NCBI GenBank assembly: GCA_002841625.1
Contig: PHAG01000010.1
Span: 60,135 to 124,134 of the forward strand
Reading direction: 5' to 3'
DNA: 64,000 nucleotides
From: Firmicutes bacterium HGW-Firmicutes-1
GTDB lineage: Bacteria; Bacillota; Clostridia; Lachnospirales; Vallitaleaceae
Under the pieces are notes generated by a model. It saw only the letters and a list, made by a program, of their open reading frames with translations. It had not been told where the DNA came from and ran no database searches. Positions 30,818-40,500 of the stretch are shown here, piece after piece (position 1 is the stretch's first letter; each line of letters begins with the position of its first letter). The position numbers and the translations under genes were made by a program.

Positions 30818-32587
30818 ATGATGAAAAAATTAAGTTTAAAAGTTATGATCCTTTTAATTAGTGTTTCAACGTTTATTTTTGCAACCTTAATTGGCTTAAA
30901 TTTATATTCAATTAATGAGTATAAATTAAAAACAAAAGAGTTATACACTAAAGGCATTCAAACTCAATTTGACAACGGACTAGTATATGAGGTAGATACC
31001 GTAGCAGCGCTCCTCAAGAATTATAATTTTAAAATTGTTAGTGGTGAATATACACTAGAAGAGGCAAAAGCACAAGCTATAAAGGATATTAGTAGTATAT
31101 CCTACGCAGGGATCAGTGGTTTTTGGATATTCTCATCAGATGGGACGTGTCTATTATATTCGCTTGATCATAGTTTAGAAGGAAGTAATCAATTAGGTTA
31201 TAAAGACGCACAGGGAAAACCAGTTTTTAGTGACCTTATCAATAGTGCAAAATCAGGTGGGGGATTTGTTGATTTTAATGCTGTATGGTCTAAAAATGTA
31301 CCAGAACCAGTAAATATTCGTGCTTACGCTAAGAAATACGAAGCATTCGATTGGGTTATTGCAACAGGCTTAACCTATGATAAAATTGACAGTAATTTTA
31401 CTACTTTTAACAATATTTCCGATCAGTATGTTACGAAGTTAACTAGAAGTTCAATAATACTTGCAATCATTTTATTAAGTATCGTTATTGGGATTGCAAT
31501 CATTTCTGGGTTCAAGCTGACGAAGCCAATTATACAGATTACTCGCGCTTCGGCACTTTTGGCAAAAGGAGATTTAACAACGCATGTACAAGTGAAGTCA
31601 AAGGATGAAACTAAGAAGTTGGCAGATTCCTTTAATGAAAGCATTTCTAGCTTAAATATACTTGTTAAAGATGCGCTATCTGTATCAACAAGAGTAAAGA
31701 ATTATGCTGAAATTACCAATGCCTCTATGAGAGAATTAGCAGTTGGAACTACTCAAATTTCAAGTACGATTCAAGATCTAAGCATTGGAGTAAGTAAACA
31801 AACAACTTCAGTGGAATCTATACATAATCGTTCGACAGACATTTTAACACGTTTATTAATGATCAATGATGAAATGACACAGTCTAGCGACATTTCAGCG
31901 GCAACAAAGGAAATAGTGGCAAATGGCACACAGACTATTGAATTTCAAAAAAATAAAATGGATGAAAATAAGAGAGCATCTGAATCAACAGTTATTTCAA
32001 TAACGAATTTATCAAAGATTTCTAGTGAAATAGCAAACATCATTACGGTAATTGAAAACATCTCTTCACAAACTACATTACTAGCATTGAATGCAAGTAT
32101 TGAAGCAGCTCGTGCAGGTGAACATGGTAAAGGCTTTGCAGTTGTAGCTGATGAAATTAGAAAATTGGCAGATGAGACAGTGAACTCAACTGGAAAAATT
32201 ACCCATATTATTTCTGATGTAAATGGTGCAGTAAATGAAGCTGTTAAAACAATAAAAATCTCACAAACTGCAGTTGCTGAACAAGAAACATCACTCATGC
32301 AAACGGCTAATGTTTTCGAAGATGTCACTTCAGCAGTAACACAAGCATATAACAATGCGATCACAGTAAAAGAAGCGACTTTAGCGTTAACTGTTAATGT
32401 TGAGAAAATAAATGATGAAATTAGCGAAATATCTTCAATATCCCAGGAATCTGCGGCATCCTTTGAAGAAGTATCAGCTACAAATGAAGAACAAACTGCA
32501 AGCTTTGAAGAAATTACAGCATCAATTGATGAATTAACGAATCTAGCAGAAGAGCTTAATAATAACTTGCAGAAATTTAAAGTATAG
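30818..32587 (+). CDS. Methyl-accepting chemotaxis protein with Cache domain
   Basis: Membrane chemoreceptor of about 589 residues. A helix near residues 8-28 and another near 212-235 flank an extracellular single Cache domain (sCache_2 type) with ISGFWIFSSDGTCLLY and the AFDWVIATGLTYDKID end. HAMP follows, then the cytoplasmic signalling hairpin tip near ALNASIEAARAGEHGKGFAV and VADEIRKLADET. C-terminal glutamate pairs suit methylation. The start is ATG 30818 or 30821, after AAGGAG. Placement after xylFGH suggests chemotaxis to the same sugars, but the Cache domain may bind a different small molecule. Confidence 0.9.
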   Translation: MMKKLSLKVMILLISVSTFIFATLIGLNLYSINEYKLKTKELYTKGIQTQFDNGLVYEVDTVAALLKNYNFKIVSGEYTLEEAKAQAIKDISSISYAGISGFWIFSSDGTCLLYSLDHSLEGSNQLGYKDAQGKPVFSDLINSAKSGGGFVDFNAVWSKNVPEPVNIRAYAKKYEAFDWVIATGLTYDKIDSNFTTFNNISDQYVTKLTRSSIILAIILLSIVIGIAIISGFKLTKPIIQITRASALLAKGDLTTHVQVKSKDETKKLADSFNESISSLNILVKDALSVSTRVKNYAEITNASMRELAVGTTQISSTIQDLSIGVSKQTTSVESIHNRSTDILTRLLMINDEMTQSSDISAATKEIVANGTQTIEFQKNKMDENKRASESTVISITNLSKISSEIANIITVIENISSQTTLLALNASIEAARAGEHGKGFAVVADEIRKLADETVNSTGKITHIISDVNGAVNEAVKTIKISQTAVAEQETSLMQTANVFEDVTSAVTQAYNNAITVKEATLALTVNVEKINDEISEISSISQESAASFEEVSATNEEQTASFEEITASIDELTNLAEELNNNLQKFKV

Positions 32588-32617
32588 CTTATCCTCCCTC
32601 CCCATATAGATAATGTT

Positions 32618-32674
32618 AGAAAAAGGGCGATTCATTAATCCATTAACCATGGGCTAGAGAACCGTTCTTTTTCT
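32618..32674 (+). terminator. Terminator-like hairpin after the chemoreceptor
   Basis: AGAAAAAGGGCGATTC pairs with GAACCGTTCTTTTTCT (G-T pairs and one mismatch) across a 25-base loop. Confidence 0.6.
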
Positions 32675-32752
32675 ATCCCTTGATAACTACTGCTTGATTA
32701 TAAAATTCTTTTATTCTATACTATAATAAATATTTCGGAGGGAGCTATTAAA

Positions 32753-34039
32753 ATGAATCAAAATTGGAAACTAGAAACCAAAGCAGTACAAAGTGGATAT
32801 TCACCAAAAAACGGGGAACCTAGAGTACTACCAATTTATCAAAGTACAACCTACAGATACGATACATGTGAGGAGGTAGCTAATTTATTTGACCTTAAAA
32901 CAGTAGGTCACATGTATACTAGAATTAGTAATCCCACGGTAGCAGCATTTGAAGAAAAGATTGCACAGCTTGAAGGCGGCATAGGGGCCATGGCTACTGC
33001 TTCTGGACAATCAGCTACCCTTTTATCAATCATGAATATTTGTCAGGCAGGAGAACATATATTATCTGTTAGTTCATTATATGGTGGTACCTACTCTTTA
33101 TTAAAAACAACGCTTAAAAAGTTTGGCATTGAAGTAACCTTTGTTGATCCAGACCTTGCACAAGAAGTGTTGCAGACCTATATTAGAGATAATACAAAAG
33201 CAGTTTTTGCAGAAAGTATTGGAAATCCAGGACTAAATGTTTTGGACTTTGAAAAATTTACTGACTTGGCACATAAGAATAATCTACCACTCATAGTTGA
33301 TAATACTTTTCCTACACCATTTTTATTAAGGCCATTTGATTATGGGGTAGATATTGTAATACACTCAGGAACCAAGTATATTGATGGGCATGCGACAAGT
33401 GTAGGAGGAATTATAGTTGATAGCGGTAAGTTTAATTGGTCAAATGGTAAGTTTCCGGAAATGACTACACCAGATGACAGCTACCATGGTGTTGTTTATA
33501 CCCAAGATTTTGGTAATGCAGCTTATATTACAAAAGCAAGGGTACAGCTATTAAGAGACACTGGTGCGGCAATTAGTCCTATGAATGCTTTTTTGATGAA
33601 TCTTGGACTGGAAACACTTCATTTAAGAATGGAACGTCACTGTGAGAATGCGCTTAAGATTGCTCAGTGGTTACAACAACAAGATGAAGTTGAATGGGTA
33701 AACTATCCAGGACTACCTAATCACCCTTCTTATGAATTAGGCAAGAAGTACTTACCGAAAGGCTGTAGTGGTGTACTAACTTTCGGACTAAAGGGTGGAA
33801 GATTAGCTGGAGAAAAGTTCATTGATAGTTTAAAATTGATAGCGCTAGTTGTTCACGTTGCAGATGTTAGGTCTTCGGTATTACATCCAGCAAGTACAAC
33901 GCATAGACAGCTTACGGAGGCTGAGCAAATTGCATCCGGCGTTAAACCAGAGTTGATTCGTTTCTCAGTTGGAATTGAAAATAGGTTGGATATTATTGAT
34001 GATTTGAGACAAGCATTAGATCAAGTTGCAAACGCTTAA
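32753..34039 (+). CDS. O-acetylhomoserine sulfhydrylase
   Basis: PLP enzyme of 428 residues that makes homocysteine from O-acetylhomoserine and sulfide. The Cys/Met metabolism fold shows in IYQSTTYRYDT, TRISNPTVAAFEEK and VDNTFPTPFLLRPFDYGVD. The PLP lysine lies in HSGTKYIDGH. The insertion after it (about residues 220-245) and the total length mark the MET17/CysD type, not cystathionine synthases of about 380 residues. RBS GGAGGG. No S-box riboswitch could be recognised upstream. It works in methionine synthesis with the two shorter PLP enzymes at 45-47 kb. Confidence 0.92.
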   Translation: MNQNWKLETKAVQSGYSPKNGEPRVLPIYQSTTYRYDTCEEVANLFDLKTVGHMYTRISNPTVAAFEEKIAQLEGGIGAMATASGQSATLLSIMNICQAGEHILSVSSLYGGTYSLLKTTLKKFGIEVTFVDPDLAQEVLQTYIRDNTKAVFAESIGNPGLNVLDFEKFTDLAHKNNLPLIVDNTFPTPFLLRPFDYGVDIVIHSGTKYIDGHATSVGGIIVDSGKFNWSNGKFPEMTTPDDSYHGVVYTQDFGNAAYITKARVQLLRDTGAAISPMNAFLMNLGLETLHLRMERHCENALKIAQWLQQQDEVEWVNYPGLPNHPSYELGKKYLPKGCSGVLTFGLKGGRLAGEKFIDSLKLIALVVHVADVRSSVLHPASTTHRQLTEAEQIASGVKPELIRFSVGIENRLDIIDDLRQALDQVANA

Positions 34040-34173
34040 CCTCTGTGAACTTCACATGTTTTCAGGTGTTCATGTTGGCTAAAAACATATAGACAAACAG
34101 GCATACAAATGCTATATTATGGTTATATCAAAATGAGATATATATTTTTACATATAGGGCAAGGTGAAGCAGG

Positions 34174-35070
34174 ATGATGTTGTACATTTCAGCGTTAGGA
34201 TTTAGTGCGTATAATACAAAAGAAAAAGCCGAGGGAATCGTAAGCGATATAATTGCAAATCCCAATACAAGATACATCTCAAATTATAAATCAGATGAAA
34301 TAAAGGTAGAATATTACAAGGAATATGGTACAGAATTTGGGCTAATCGTTAGAGGTGCCCTGAGTCAAGATGAAGAACTGACTGTATATTCCTTAATTCC
34401 ATATGCTATTGGTAGTGTGATTACTGATACACACGAAATAGATGTAGTTAAAGGTGAAAAAACAGACGTATACAATGCTTTTTGTGAAGAAAGTCGATCT
34501 GGCACGCCAGTGTCTTTTTTTCTTCAAAATGTAATAGATTATTTAGAAATTGAAGACCAAGAGGATATTTATATTGAAGGTGTTCGATTTGTTGCTTTTT
34601 CTGTTGAGGGCACGGTAATACTTCCAATTGATAAAGATGAAACGGATATATTACTTGAAGAAGAAGAAGATGTCTTTAGAGAAGAATTATTAGAAAAAGC
34701 AAGGCAGGGAGATGAAGAAGCCATGCAAATTCTTGAAGAAGAAGCATTGGAATCTTCGGAAATTCTTCAAGAAAGATTAAAGGATGAAGACCTTCTTAGT
34801 ATACTTGAAGGTTTTTTTGTCCCACTTGGCGATAGTGAGGACATCTATTCATTTTTAGGTACGATTGAGGAAGTAGCTGAAACAGTTAATAAAATGACAG
34901 AAGAAAGAATATATATATTAAGTATTAAATGTATGAGTTTATATATTGATGTATATATTAATGCAGCTAACATTATTGGAATTCCAAGTGTGGGAATGCG
35001 ATTTAAGGGCACATGTTGGGTTCATGGTCTTATTGAATTTGAATTTAATGGCGCCTATGAAGAAGAATAA
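34174..35070 (+). CDS. DUF3881-family protein
   Basis: Hypothetical cytosolic protein of 298 residues. The N-terminus (YISALGFSAYNTKEKAEGIV, then YYKEYGTEFGLIVRGALSQD) matches my recollection of the clostridial DUF3881 family. The central part is very acidic, with clusters of Glu at about residues 165-210. The C-terminus (TCWVHGLIEFEF) is also typical. No catalytic motif, signal peptide or membrane helix is visible. Function is unknown. It stands alone between the sulfhydrylase gene and a long non-coding region. Confidence 0.7.
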   Translation: MMLYISALGFSAYNTKEKAEGIVSDIIANPNTRYISNYKSDEIKVEYYKEYGTEFGLIVRGALSQDEELTVYSLIPYAIGSVITDTHEIDVVKGEKTDVYNAFCEESRSGTPVSFFLQNVIDYLEIEDQEDIYIEGVRFVAFSVEGTVILPIDKDETDILLEEEEDVFREELLEKARQGDEEAMQILEEEALESSEILQERLKDEDLLSILEGFFVPLGDSEDIYSFLGTIEEVAETVNKMTEERIYILSIKCMSLYIDVYINAANIIGIPSVGMRFKGTCWVHGLIEFEFNGAYEEE

Positions 35071-35186
35071 TCATTGAAAGCAATTAAATTGAGAATGAAA
35101 AAAATCACTGAATGTGTCAAGCATTTTTGAAAATGTCCCAATAAATCCAAGATATAAGCAATAGTTATAGTGGTGCTCAGACTGTC

Positions 35187-35328
35187 GACAAAAGCATTTT
35201 TTCTGATTGGTGTATTCCATTATTGGGCAGTAAGTGTTCATTTTTCTGGCCTTTCTCTTCGACCGGTCGGGCGAAAAATGAACACTTACTGCCTTTTATA
35301 TTTATCTTGAAGAAAAAATGCTTTTGTC
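35187..35328. repeat. Large nested perfect inverted repeat
   Basis: Two perfect inverted repeats are nested. Outer arms of 18 bp lie at 35187-35204 (GACAAAAGCATTTTTTCT) and 35311-35328. Inner arms of 21 bp lie at 35226-35246 (starting GGCAGTAAGTGTTC) and 35273-35293. The 26-base centre contains the palindrome GACCGGTC. The unpaired segments between the arms are 21 and 17 bases. No protein on either strand is convincing. It could be a MITE-like element, an ncRNA or a very strong transcript structure. Confidence 0.85.
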
Positions 35329-35444
35329 TCTGTTTCGTTAATTGAGTGGTTATCACCTCGATGTTAATATTCATGAGGGTATATTATAAACCATTGATTT
35401 GAAATGGGACATAATCAAATGTGGTATACTAGGACATGATCATA

Positions 35445-35472
35445 TGTGAATCAGACAGGTGTGAATCAGACA
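35445..35472. repeat. Tandem pair of TGTGAATCAGACA
   Basis: The 13-mer occurs at 35445-35457 and 35460-35472 (15-base period). The second copy also makes a GGTGT/ACACC hairpin. It lies about 25 bases before the tRNA-Arg promoter. Confidence 0.65.
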
Positions 35473-35496
35473 CCAAGCAGATTTTCTGAATACTAC

Positions 35497-35524
35497 TTGA
35501 CATCAGCTTGAAACATGATAAAAT
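35497..35524 (+). promoter_or_regulatory. Promoter of tRNA-Arg
   Basis: TTGACA (35497-35502), 16-base spacer, TAAAAT (35519-35524), about 50 bases before the tRNA. Confidence 0.75.
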
Positions 35525-35574
35525 GTTAATGCAATCAAAATATACATGATTGAGTTAATGGTAGTAATGTGAAT

Positions 35575-35648
35575 GTTTTCGTAGCTCAGTAGGATAGAGC
35601 GATCGCCTCCTAAGCGATAGGCCGTGGGTTCGAATCCCGCCGAGAACA
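35575..35648 (+). tRNA. tRNA-Arg (anticodon CCT)
   Basis: Full cloverleaf. The acceptor arm GTTTTCG/CGAGAAC has one T-G pair, the D stem is GCTC/GAGC and the anticodon stem ATCGC/GCGAT has loop CTCCTAA. The T arm is GTGGG-TTCGAAT-CCCGC. The anticodon CCT reads AGG. CCA is not encoded. Confidence 0.97.
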
Positions 35649-35690
35649 CTAAAGTACTGTGGTTTTAAGGCGTAAGAAATATAGTTATTA

Positions 35691-35735
35691 CAAGGCTTTG
35701 AAGTGTTAATAGCACTTAGAAGCCTTGTTTTTGTT
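35691..35735 (+). terminator. Terminator of tRNA-Arg
   Basis: CAAGGCTT/AAGCCTTG outer stem with AGTG/CACT inner pairing and a TTTTTGTTT tail. Confidence 0.9.
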
Positions 35736-35955
35736 TATGAGTATACTTTGAGAGGTTGATACATTCTATCGGATTAAAAATTTAATTGTTTTGTTGCAAC
35801 CCATGACTTAGAGCTAACACAAACATTAATAAAACATAGAAATTATCATATTTGACAAGTTTACAATGAGTGATCTTTTTTCACGCTGCTTCAAAAATAG
35901 CAAGTCAAATCATTGCGAATATAATATATAAAGTAAACAAGAAAAGAGGTGTGAA

Positions 35956-36693
35956 ATGGAAATAACAACGCAAATAAAAACTCTATTAATACCATCGGGT
36001 ACAAAAAGAAGAAGTGGAATCAAAATGAACAAGGTTGAATTCTTTGTAGACCATGATACAGGAAATGCTAATTCGACTGCACAAAATAATGTCTCCTACT
36101 TCATTAGATCTGCAAACACCTTGTCAGCATCCGCTCATGTGTTTGTTGATGATAAAGAGGCAATCATGTGTATTCCTTGCATGGACAACCCCGAAAAAGC
36201 ATGGCATGTGCTATATGACAAAGTAAAGGATAATGAATTATTTGGTGGAGATGCCAATGATATTGCTATCGGTCTAGAGTTATGTTATTTTCCAAATGAT
36301 AAAAAGCGGTCACTTAAAGCATATGAAAACTATGTGCAAATCGCAGCTTATTTATCAAAATACCATAATGTAAATCCATCAAAGAGACTTGGACATTTTG
36401 AATTAGATCCAGATCGAAGAACGGATCCCAATAATGCCTTGAAGTATATAGGTAAAACGTACTTAGATATGAAAAGCGATATCTTAATAAAATACAAAGA
36501 GCTTATTAGTGAGGAGGAACCGATAGTGGATGAACCAACGAATGGTACAGAAGATGTAGCTGATTGGGCAAAAGATGCCCAAGCCTGGGTAATACAAAAT
36601 CATGTAAGTGATGGAACGAATCCCAAGAATAATGTATCTCGGGAAGAGGTCTGGACAATGCTGTATAGAGCATATCAACTAGGTAAAAGCTAA
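35956..36693 (+). CDS. N-acetylmuramoyl-L-alanine amidase (endolysin-like)
   Basis: Peptidoglycan hydrolase of 245 residues, amidase_2 type, cutting the bond between MurNAc and L-Ala. Zinc-site elements are FFVDHDTGNANSTAQN (first His), SASAHVFVDDKEA (second His region) and LGHFELDPDRRTDPNN with the late His and Asp. There is no signal peptide, as in phage endolysins that depend on a holin. A short C-terminal SLH-like wall-binding segment (about 205-245, VADWAKDAQAWVIQNH) follows a Glu/Pro linker. RBS AGAGGTG. A holin-like gene follows 12 bases later, so the pair looks like a phage lysis cassette. No other phage genes adjoin it. Confidence 0.88.
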   Translation: MEITTQIKTLLIPSGTKRRSGIKMNKVEFFVDHDTGNANSTAQNNVSYFIRSANTLSASAHVFVDDKEAIMCIPCMDNPEKAWHVLYDKVKDNELFGGDANDIAIGLELCYFPNDKKRSLKAYENYVQIAAYLSKYHNVNPSKRLGHFELDPDRRTDPNNALKYIGKTYLDMKSDILIKYKELISEEEPIVDEPTNGTEDVADWAKDAQAWVIQNHVSDGTNPKNNVSREEVWTMLYRAYQLGKS

Positions 36694-36705
36694 GGAGGTG
36701 TTATT

Positions 36706-36975
36706 ATGGAAGCATGTATTATTTGCACCATAATCTTCCTATTTGTACTGACTCTAGCGGTTCTGTGGTTTAAAGGAAAGAAAAAGCTAGTTAAAAAAAT
36801 TATTTTAGAATTGGTCGCATTAGCTGAAGAAAAATATGGCTCAGGTACAGGTGAAATTAAATTAGCCTCAGTTTTATTAGAAATTTATCAGGAGTATCCT
36901 TGGTTGGAATACCTTGAGACATGGGTCATCAAATGGATAAACGAAGCAGTAAAGTTCATGAACAAAAGTCAATAG
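36706..36975 (+). CDS. Small holin-like membrane protein (LLH family)
   Basis: Protein of 89 residues. One N-terminal transmembrane helix (about residues 3-22) is followed by a basic stretch (KGKKKLVKK) and amphipathic helices. The pattern AEEKYGSGTGEIKLASVL matches the C-terminal part of LLH-type phage holins. It would let the neighbouring amidase through the membrane. AAGGAGGTG precedes the start. A terminator follows, so amidase and holin form a two-gene unit. A non-lytic cell-wall role in the host is also possible. Confidence 0.75.
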   Translation: MEACIICTIIFLFVLTLAVLWFKGKKKLVKKIILELVALAEEKYGSGTGEIKLASVLLEIYQEYPWLEYLETWVIKWINEAVKFMNKSQ

Positions 36976-36988
36976 TTTCAAACTATTT

Positions 36989-37021
36989 TCACCTGTCTGT
37001 TGTTGAGACAGGTGATTTCTT
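36989..37021 (+). terminator. Terminator of the lysis pair
   Basis: Perfect 10-bp stem TCACCTGTCT / AGACAGGTGA with a seven-base loop and TTTCTT. Confidence 0.88.
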
Positions 37022-37054
37022 AATCTACTAGTTGAGGTAGTCAATTTTCTTTTA

Positions 37055-37084
37055 TTGAAAAGTTCTAATCAATTGTGTTATCAT
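37055..37084 (+). promoter_or_regulatory. Putative promoter of the 64-residue protein gene
   Basis: TTGAAA (37055-37060), 18-base spacer, TATCAT (37079-37084), about 42 bases before the GTG start. Confidence 0.5.
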
Positions 37085-37126
37085 TAATGTAGATAAACAA
37101 ATCAAAATAAAAAAGGAGATACAAAG

Positions 37127-37321
37127 GTGAGTATATTTAAGGTTAAAGATTTGAAGCGAATAGTTGATGTACTTGTTCAAGATGGTATAGAATTAGTTGA
37201 AATTGAACTTTTTGATAGAGATGAGATCGAAGGCGAGCTTATTGGCGCATCGATAGAATTTAATGGTTGCAGTGACGATGAAGATGGAATTGATTATGGT
37301 TGTATTGAAGAGTTTATTTAA
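37127..37321 (+). CDS. Small acidic hypothetical protein
   Basis: Protein of 64 residues with a good RBS (AAAAGGAG at 37111-37118) before a GTG start. It is strongly acidic. The N-terminal part IFKVKDLKRIVDVLVQDGIE could be a helix; the C-terminus is rich in Asp and Glu with two cysteines. No family was recognised. A putative promoter lies upstream. It could be a small regulatory or protein-binding factor; the call as a real gene rests on RBS, promoter and codon pattern. Confidence 0.6.
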   Translation: MSIFKVKDLKRIVDVLVQDGIELVEIELFDRDEIEGELIGASIEFNGCSDDEDGIDYGCIEEFI

Positions 37322-37413
37322 GAATATAGTGAAGCGTAATATTGAGAATAATCAGCAAAGTAGTTCATAAAATCAATTGTAGCAGATAATGATTTACACA
37401 TTATAAGATATTG

Positions 37414-37486
37414 GCTGGCGTAGCTCAGTAGGCAGAGCAGCTCACTCGTAATGAGCAGGTCGGGGGTTCGAATCCCCCCATCAGCT
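37414..37486 (+). tRNA. tRNA-Thr (anticodon CGT)
   Basis: Acceptor GCTGGCG/CATCAGC has one C-A mismatch and one G-T pair. The D stem is GCTC/GAGC, anticodon stem GCTCA/TGAGC with loop CTCGTAA, and T arm GGGGG-TTCGAAT-CCCCC. CGT reads ACG. CCA is not encoded. Confidence 0.93.
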
Positions 37487-37511
37487 TATTTAATATCCAA
37501 AAAGGAGATAA

Positions 37512-40500
37512 GTGGATATGAATATCATAAATGCGAAATTTAGCCCAACCATCTTAGGAGAAGACTACATCATTAGAACTAAGCTATTAAGTGATATGAA
37601 GAAAAACAAGAATGTTATTTTCATTACTGGACCTGCTGGCTATGGTAAAACGACACTCCTAGCGCAGTATCATAAGGCTGTTGATGAAAATGTAATGTGG
37701 TACCATCTAGATAGATATGATGATGAGATAGGAACCTTTATTACATATTTTACAAAGGGTATTAGTAGGTTTTTGGAAAAAAGGGATGTAAATATACCAG
37801 GCATATCAGATGAGCTACTTATAGAAGTAGAAATAAAATCCTTGGTTGCAGAGATGTTGAACTATCTAACAATTAACTGCAAGGAAAAGCTTACTATCAT
37901 TTTAGATGATTTTCATTATATTTCTAATACACAGATTCTTGAAATGGTAAACACATTTTTAAAATATATGCCTTCAAATATTTGCTTTATTTTAGCATCA
38001 AGAACAAAGCCAAACCTAGATAGTGATTACCTAATTACGAATGATCGTTTTTTGGAGATAAACATAGATAGCTTGAAGTTTACTAATGAGGAAGAGCAGG
38101 AGTATATTGACGCAGTTAAATCTACCTACAAGGTTTGCTCTATTGGGAAGGACACCATTCGTAAAAATAATGGATGGCCCTTTGGACTTAACCTTTTGCA
38201 ACATGCTGTAAGAGAAAACCTTGTTGGTGACTATGAAATAAATGATTTGTATAAAAAATGTTTTGACAATATATATGAGCTTTCTGATGATAAAGAGTTT
38301 TTAATATCTACTTGCATGCTTGACGTACTTGACATAGAGGCTTGTAACTTTATAGCAATTAGAAACAATACAAATGAAATTTTAAATAGATTATCAAATA
38401 AAGGGCTTTTTATAAGCAAGACACATAATGGTGTATATAAGTATCATGATTTATTTAAGGATTATTTAATTAATAAAGTAGATGATAAAAAAACTATTTA
38501 CGCGAAGATAGCGGATTATTACATTTCTAAAAAGAATTATATTGAGGCAATCGATTATTTGCTACTAAGTGAAGCATACAAAAAGGTTGAAGCAATATTA
38601 AAAAGAGATAGTTATAAATATATATCTATTACATATTATTCTAAGGTATATAATTGGGATAAAAAGATTTCTAAAAAACAGGTAAATAAATATGGAGGGT
38701 TAAGTCTTATAAAAGCGATAATAGCCCTTAAGGATTTAGATGTAGACGGGGGCACTCATTATATTTTAAATGCAAGGGAGCTATTTGTAAAAAATAATGA
38801 CAAAGACGGCCAATTAAAAGCCGACATTATATGGGTAAAGGCGTTAAGAATGCAACAAAAATTTTCAGAGGCATACGAATTAGCAACTACAATATATGAT
38901 AAGCTTGTCGATAGAGACCTAGATGAAAAAATAGATATCATGACCGAAAAATTACATTCAGGTGCATTTTTATGCAAGGTTCAAGAGGAATATAAGTCTT
39001 TAAAGAAAGAGGTTAAAGGCATTGATGAAAAAAACATTAAAAATCATGAGGTACAAGCTCTTGCCTTACTTGAATATGCTAGCTATTTAATTGGTGAATA
39101 TAAAACTGCCATGGAAATTCAGTCTAAATATAGAAACCGAATTTCTCCATTGAATTCAATTTTATATACAATTAGAATTTATGTTGTATGGGGACAATTA
39201 GAAGAAGGAAAAGAACAGATTCAGTATGAAATTGAAAATGCCAAAAAATTTAGACTTTCTTCAAACCTTCCAGAGCTATATGCAATTTTAGCAGAGATTG
39301 AATTTCATAGGGGAAGATATAGCCTGGCAGAGAAGTATTTTAAGGAAGCCATCGATTTATTTGAAGATAACAAAAACAATCTATTTCATTTGTGTGTCTT
39401 TACTTATATTCATTTTTTAGTGTTTATTGGAAGAAAAGAGGAAGGCTTAGAATTGATTGTGAAAAGTTATAACAATATTCCGAAAGAAAGTTATTGGGGA
39501 TATATGATGGCTGATATGATGCTTTCACAAACTTATTTATTATTGGGAAACTACACCAAAGCAATATCATATTCCGAAAAAGCTATGATTCCTTCTGAGG
39601 AATTTGGTACTAAGCTATATATTGCTACACTTAGTGCTGTTCTTGCTACAAGCTATTTAGCACTTGGGTATGAAGAAAAAGCATTCATTTATGCTAAAAG
39701 AAGTATGGCGTTGTCAGAAAGAGGTAACTATATTCAAGACTTTATTACAAATTATGAATTTTATAAACCACTATATGATTTTTGTTTATTAAAAAATATA
39801 AATAAAGAATTTATTGACCAAATTGTAGATAGATCTTCAAAAAATGATCCATCTTATCATGAGCTAGAAAAACCTAAGCTATATGTGCAGTTTTTTGGCG
39901 ATAATATTGTAAAGTCTGTAGGAAAGTTAATAAGATGGAGAACAAGTAAGGCGAAAAACATTTTTTATTATTTGGTGTATAATGGAAAGACGGGTGTAAC
40001 GAAAGATAAGCTGATAGATACATTTTTTGAAAATTATGATTTAGATAAAGCCCAAGGTAATTTGAGAACTACACTTACATATATTAGAAAAGCATTGTTA
40101 GAAGTTGGATTTAAAGATATAATATGGACTGCTAACGGTAGGTATTTTATTAATGACAAAAATATTATGACTGATTTATCAATATTTGAGGACATCATTA
40201 CTAAGATAAATAGTAATCATGATTCCAGCACAGTACTATGTCAAGAGTTATGTAAAGTGTATAGAGGAAGTTTTTGTGAAGATATTGACCTCTACGATTT
40301 TACTTTGGAAAGAGAGCGGTATTCAAATATTTTTGAAAAAGCGATACTAAATACAATTTCTTATTTAGATATAAAGGGGAGCTATAAAGAAGCCATAGTT
40401 TTTATAAATATTCTACTCAAACACAAAAAGTTCCATGAGGAGTATTATCAAATGAAAGAGCAGCTCTACAAAAAACTAGGAGATTCTGCTATGGTTAAAA

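Noticed and set aside
32588-32752. Possible SAM riboswitch before the sulfhydrylase gene
   Set aside because: The hairpin present is the upstream terminator; the conserved S-box core elements are not seen.
35177-35374. A 65-codon open frame on the minus strand over the nested inverted repeat
   Set aside because: Its low-complexity sequence is a by-product of the inverted repeat arms; no RBS or family match.
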